In this document: one piece after another, positions 62,303 to 64,000 of the stretch | How the letters are laid out: every line of letters starts with the position of its first letter | How positions within the stretch are numbered: the first letter of the stretch is position 1 | NCBI GenBank assembly: GCA_963717255.1 | Contig: CAVQVT010000011.1 | Span: 62,001-126,000 of the forward strand | Direction: 5' to 3' | Length of the DNA stretch: 64,000 nucleotides | Source: CAIYQJ01 sp963717255 | GTDB taxonomy: Bacteria > Chloroflexota > Limnocylindria > Limnocylindrales > CSP1-4 | Position numbers and translations under genes: made by a program | Notes under the pieces: generated by a model | Databases searched by the model: none | Seen by the model: only the letters and a program-made list of their open reading frames with translations | What the model was told of the DNA's origin: nothing

Positions 62303-64000
62303 ATGCAGACCAGCACCGCGCGACGCCAGCGTGAACGGCGCAACGGTGCAGCCCGTCGATCGGGCGGCACGAACGCCGGTCGCGGCATCGCGATCGCGCT
62401 CCCTCTCCTCCTCTTCGCCTCCTTCCTCGTCCTCGGCAGCATGGGCTTCGCCGCGGCCGTCGGGGCCTACTCGTCGTTCAGCCGGGACCTCCCCGACCCG
62501 AAGGCTCTCCTCGAGAACATCACGTTCAACCAGGAGACCACCGTCTACGACCGGACGGCGAAGGTCCAGCTCGCGACGTTCGCGACCGAGAAGCGCCAGG
62601 TGATCGAGTTCGACCAGATCCCGGAGGTCCTGGTCGACGCGACCACCTCGATCGAGGACAAGTCGTTCTGGGAGAACGCCGGCTTCGACCCGCTCGGCAT
62701 CGCCCGTGCCGCGATCTCCAGCACCGGCGGCGCCTCCACGATCACCCAGCAGCTGGTGCGGGCCCGCCTGCTCCCCGAATCGGCCTTCGCGGGCACCAAG
62801 TACGAGCGGAAGATCAAGGAGATCATCCAGTCGATCCGCCTCACGCAGGAGTACCCGGGTGAAGAGGGCAAGAAGCGGATCATGGCCCTCTACCTCAACC
62901 AGAACTTCTACGGGAACAACAGCTACGGCGTGAAGGCCGCGGCGCGCAGCTACTTCGGCGTCACCGACCTCTCGAAGCTCACGCTCGCCCAGGCGGCCAT
63001 CCTCGCGGCCATCCCGCAGTCCCCGTCGGACTACGACCTCGTCGCGAACGCCGTCGAGCAGGAGGCCGCGGACGGCAAGACGACCCTCGTCGTCCCGCCC
63101 GAGGCGCCGATCGTCCAGCGCCGGAACCTCGTGCTCGAGCTCATGAAGACGCGGAGCGTGCTGTCCGGGGACCGGTACACCCAGGCCGACTACGAGAAGG
63201 CGAAGGAGGACCCGGTCCTCCTCGCTCCGCAGACGACCCCGCGCTGGCGGGCGCCGCACTTCGTCTGGCAGGTGCGCCGCGAGCTCGGGAGGATCCTCTG
63301 CGGACCGGATGCCGGGCAGGACTGCCCGCTGATCGACACCGGCGGCTACAAGGTCGTCACGACGCTCGACTGGAAGATGCAGCAGTCCGCCGAGAAGTGG
63401 TCGAACGCGGCTGGTCGCGGTCCCGTCCAGAAGAAGCCGGCCTCCTACTACAAGGCACTCAAGGTCCCGTACCGCGACTGGCTGAAGAACCTCGAGGGCA
63501 AGGGCGTCAACAACGCGGCGCTCACCTCGATCGACTACCGGACCGGCCAGGTCCTCGCCCACACCGGCAGCGCGGGCTACTACCTCTCCGGCAAGAACAA
63601 GAAGTTCCAGCCCCAGTTCGACGCCATGGCTGACGGATGGCGTCAGCCCGGGTCGGCGTTCAAGCCGATCAACTACATCACGGGCATCGAGGACGGCACC
63701 CTCACCGCCGCCTCGATGTTCATGGACGTCGTCACCGACTTCGGGGGCGGCTGGACGCCGGCCGACGCGGACCGCATGGAACGGGGTCCGCTCCGGCTGC
63801 GGCAGGCGCTGCAGGTCTCGCTGAACATCCCGGCGATCAAGGCCGCCGCATACAACGGCGTGGACCATGTCCTCCAGACCGCGCGCCGGTTCGGCATCCG
63901 CTTCCAGGACGGGGTGGACCCGGGTCTCTCCGTGGCGATCGGCACGGCCGAGATCCACATGGACGACCTCGCGAGCGCCTACGGCGCGATCGCGAACGGG
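62303..64000 (+). CDS. Class A penicillin-binding protein (cut by window end)
   Basis: Bifunctional peptidoglycan glycosyltransferase/transpeptidase; 566 codons are present and the frame is open at the window edge. A basic cytoplasmic start is followed by one membrane helix (residues ~29-52). The GT51 domain has IEDKSFWENAGFDPLG with the catalytic Glu (a His of the usual motif is Asn), GASTITQQLVRARLL, and LYLNQNFYGNNSYGVKAAARSYFG. The transpeptidase domain begins near residue 400, with the active-site serine in QPGSAFKPINY (S-x-x-K). The downstream S-x-N and KTG motifs lie near or beyond the edge. ATG 62303 leaves only 17 bases to the divergent tyrS. Confidence 0.93.
   Translation, partial: MQTSTARRQRERRNGAARRSGGTNAGRGIAIALPLLLFASFLVLGSMGFAAAVGAYSSFSRDLPDPKALLENITFNQETTVYDRTAKVQLATFATEKRQVIEFDQIPEVLVDATTSIEDKSFWENAGFDPLGIARAAISSTGGASTITQQLVRARLLPESAFAGTKYERKIKEIIQSIRLTQEYPGEEGKKRIMALYLNQNFYGNNSYGVKAAARSYFGVTDLSKLTLAQAAILAAIPQSPSDYDLVANAVEQEAADGKTTLVVPPEAPIVQRRNLVLELMKTRSVLSGDRYTQADYEKAKEDPVLLAPQTTPRWRAPHFVWQVRRELGRILCGPDAGQDCPLIDTGGYKVVTTLDWKMQQSAEKWSNAAGRGPVQKKPASYYKALKVPYRDWLKNLEGKGVNNAALTSIDYRTGQVLAHTGSAGYYLSGKNKKFQPQFDAMADGWRQPGSAFKPINYITGIEDGTLTAASMFMDVVTDFGGGWTPADADRMERGPLRLRQALQVSLNIPAIKAAAYNGVDHVLQTARRFGIRFQDGVDPGLSVAIGTAEIHMDDLASAYGAIANG

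Overview
The window is 64 kb of very GC-rich bacterial chromosome, densely packed with housekeeping genes. No mobile element, CRISPR array, tRNA or rRNA was seen. The gene set points to a deep Terrabacteria lineage. I favour a Chloroflexota (Limnocylindria-like) genome: it has both RNase J and RNase Y, a short IF2, a RecA-RecX block, a YmdB-type phosphodiesterase, a RodZ with Ig-like insertions, and TANNNT -10 boxes lying close to start codons. The phylum is inferred from recognition only. Genes in operons usually overlap as GTGA, ATGA or TGATG stop/start pairs, and this helped to fix many starts.

Layout. 1-2.7 kb (+): end of dxr, then rseP and ispG (isoprenoid precursors and intramembrane proteolysis). 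2.8-9.8 kb (+): nusA-ylxR-infB-rbfA-nrnA-truB-ribF, the classical transcription/translation operon, with no rimP between ispG and nusA. 9.8-12.9 kb (+): rpsO and pnp. The pnp product has a complete DEDDh exonuclease domain inserted in its helical linker, which is the most unusual protein in the window. 13-25.1 kb (+): asd, family-4 uracil-DNA glycosylase, RNase J, FtsK, RodZ-like protein, PncC/CinA, YajQ, a thiamine-diphosphate enzyme with a repetitive acidic tail, and MurC. 25-37.5 kb is the accessory part: a metallo-beta-lactamase/Rieske protein, a GNAT remnant, a YCII protein, an MFS carrier, an EthD/amino-acid-synthesis pair, a large secreted nuclease-like protein, a double-ACT protein, and a divergent NrtR-like regulator facing an ADP-ribosylglycohydrolase fused to a phosphatase-like domain. 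37.5-47.6 kb (mostly -): ABC exporter, CPBP protease, hflX-miaA-miaB-ymdB, a divergent flavodoxin and an unknown Cys-rich protein. 47.7-64 kb: RNase Y, an ECF sigma factor coupled to a membrane protein with seven RCC1-like repeats, recA-recX, a 56-residue basic protein, ruvB-tgt, yebC-ruvC-ruvA, an EF-G-like GTPase, tyrS with a zinc-ribbon partner, and the start of a class A penicillin-binding protein.

Sequence quality matters for reading the first third. Between about 6.6 and 22.0 kb seven genes (rbfA, nrnA, truB, pnp, ftsK, the rodZ-like gene and the ThDP enzyme) need a single-base frame change to give the normal family protein. I found no such break after 22 kb. A local consensus or assembly problem is the simplest explanation, so these genes are described as intact in function but broken in this sequence.

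The genes form a coherent core. RNA turnover is covered by RNase J, RNase Y, PNPase-exonuclease and NrnA. Translation is covered by InfB, RbfA, TruB, S15, MiaA, MiaB, Tgt, HflX, TyrRS and the EF-G-like protein. DNA repair and recombination are covered by RecA, RecX, RuvABC and UDG. Envelope growth is covered by RseP, IspG, MurC, FtsK, RodZ and PBP. Around this sit two candidate sensory modules: NrtR/ADP-ribosylglycohydrolase, and ECF sigma/RCC1-repeat membrane protein.
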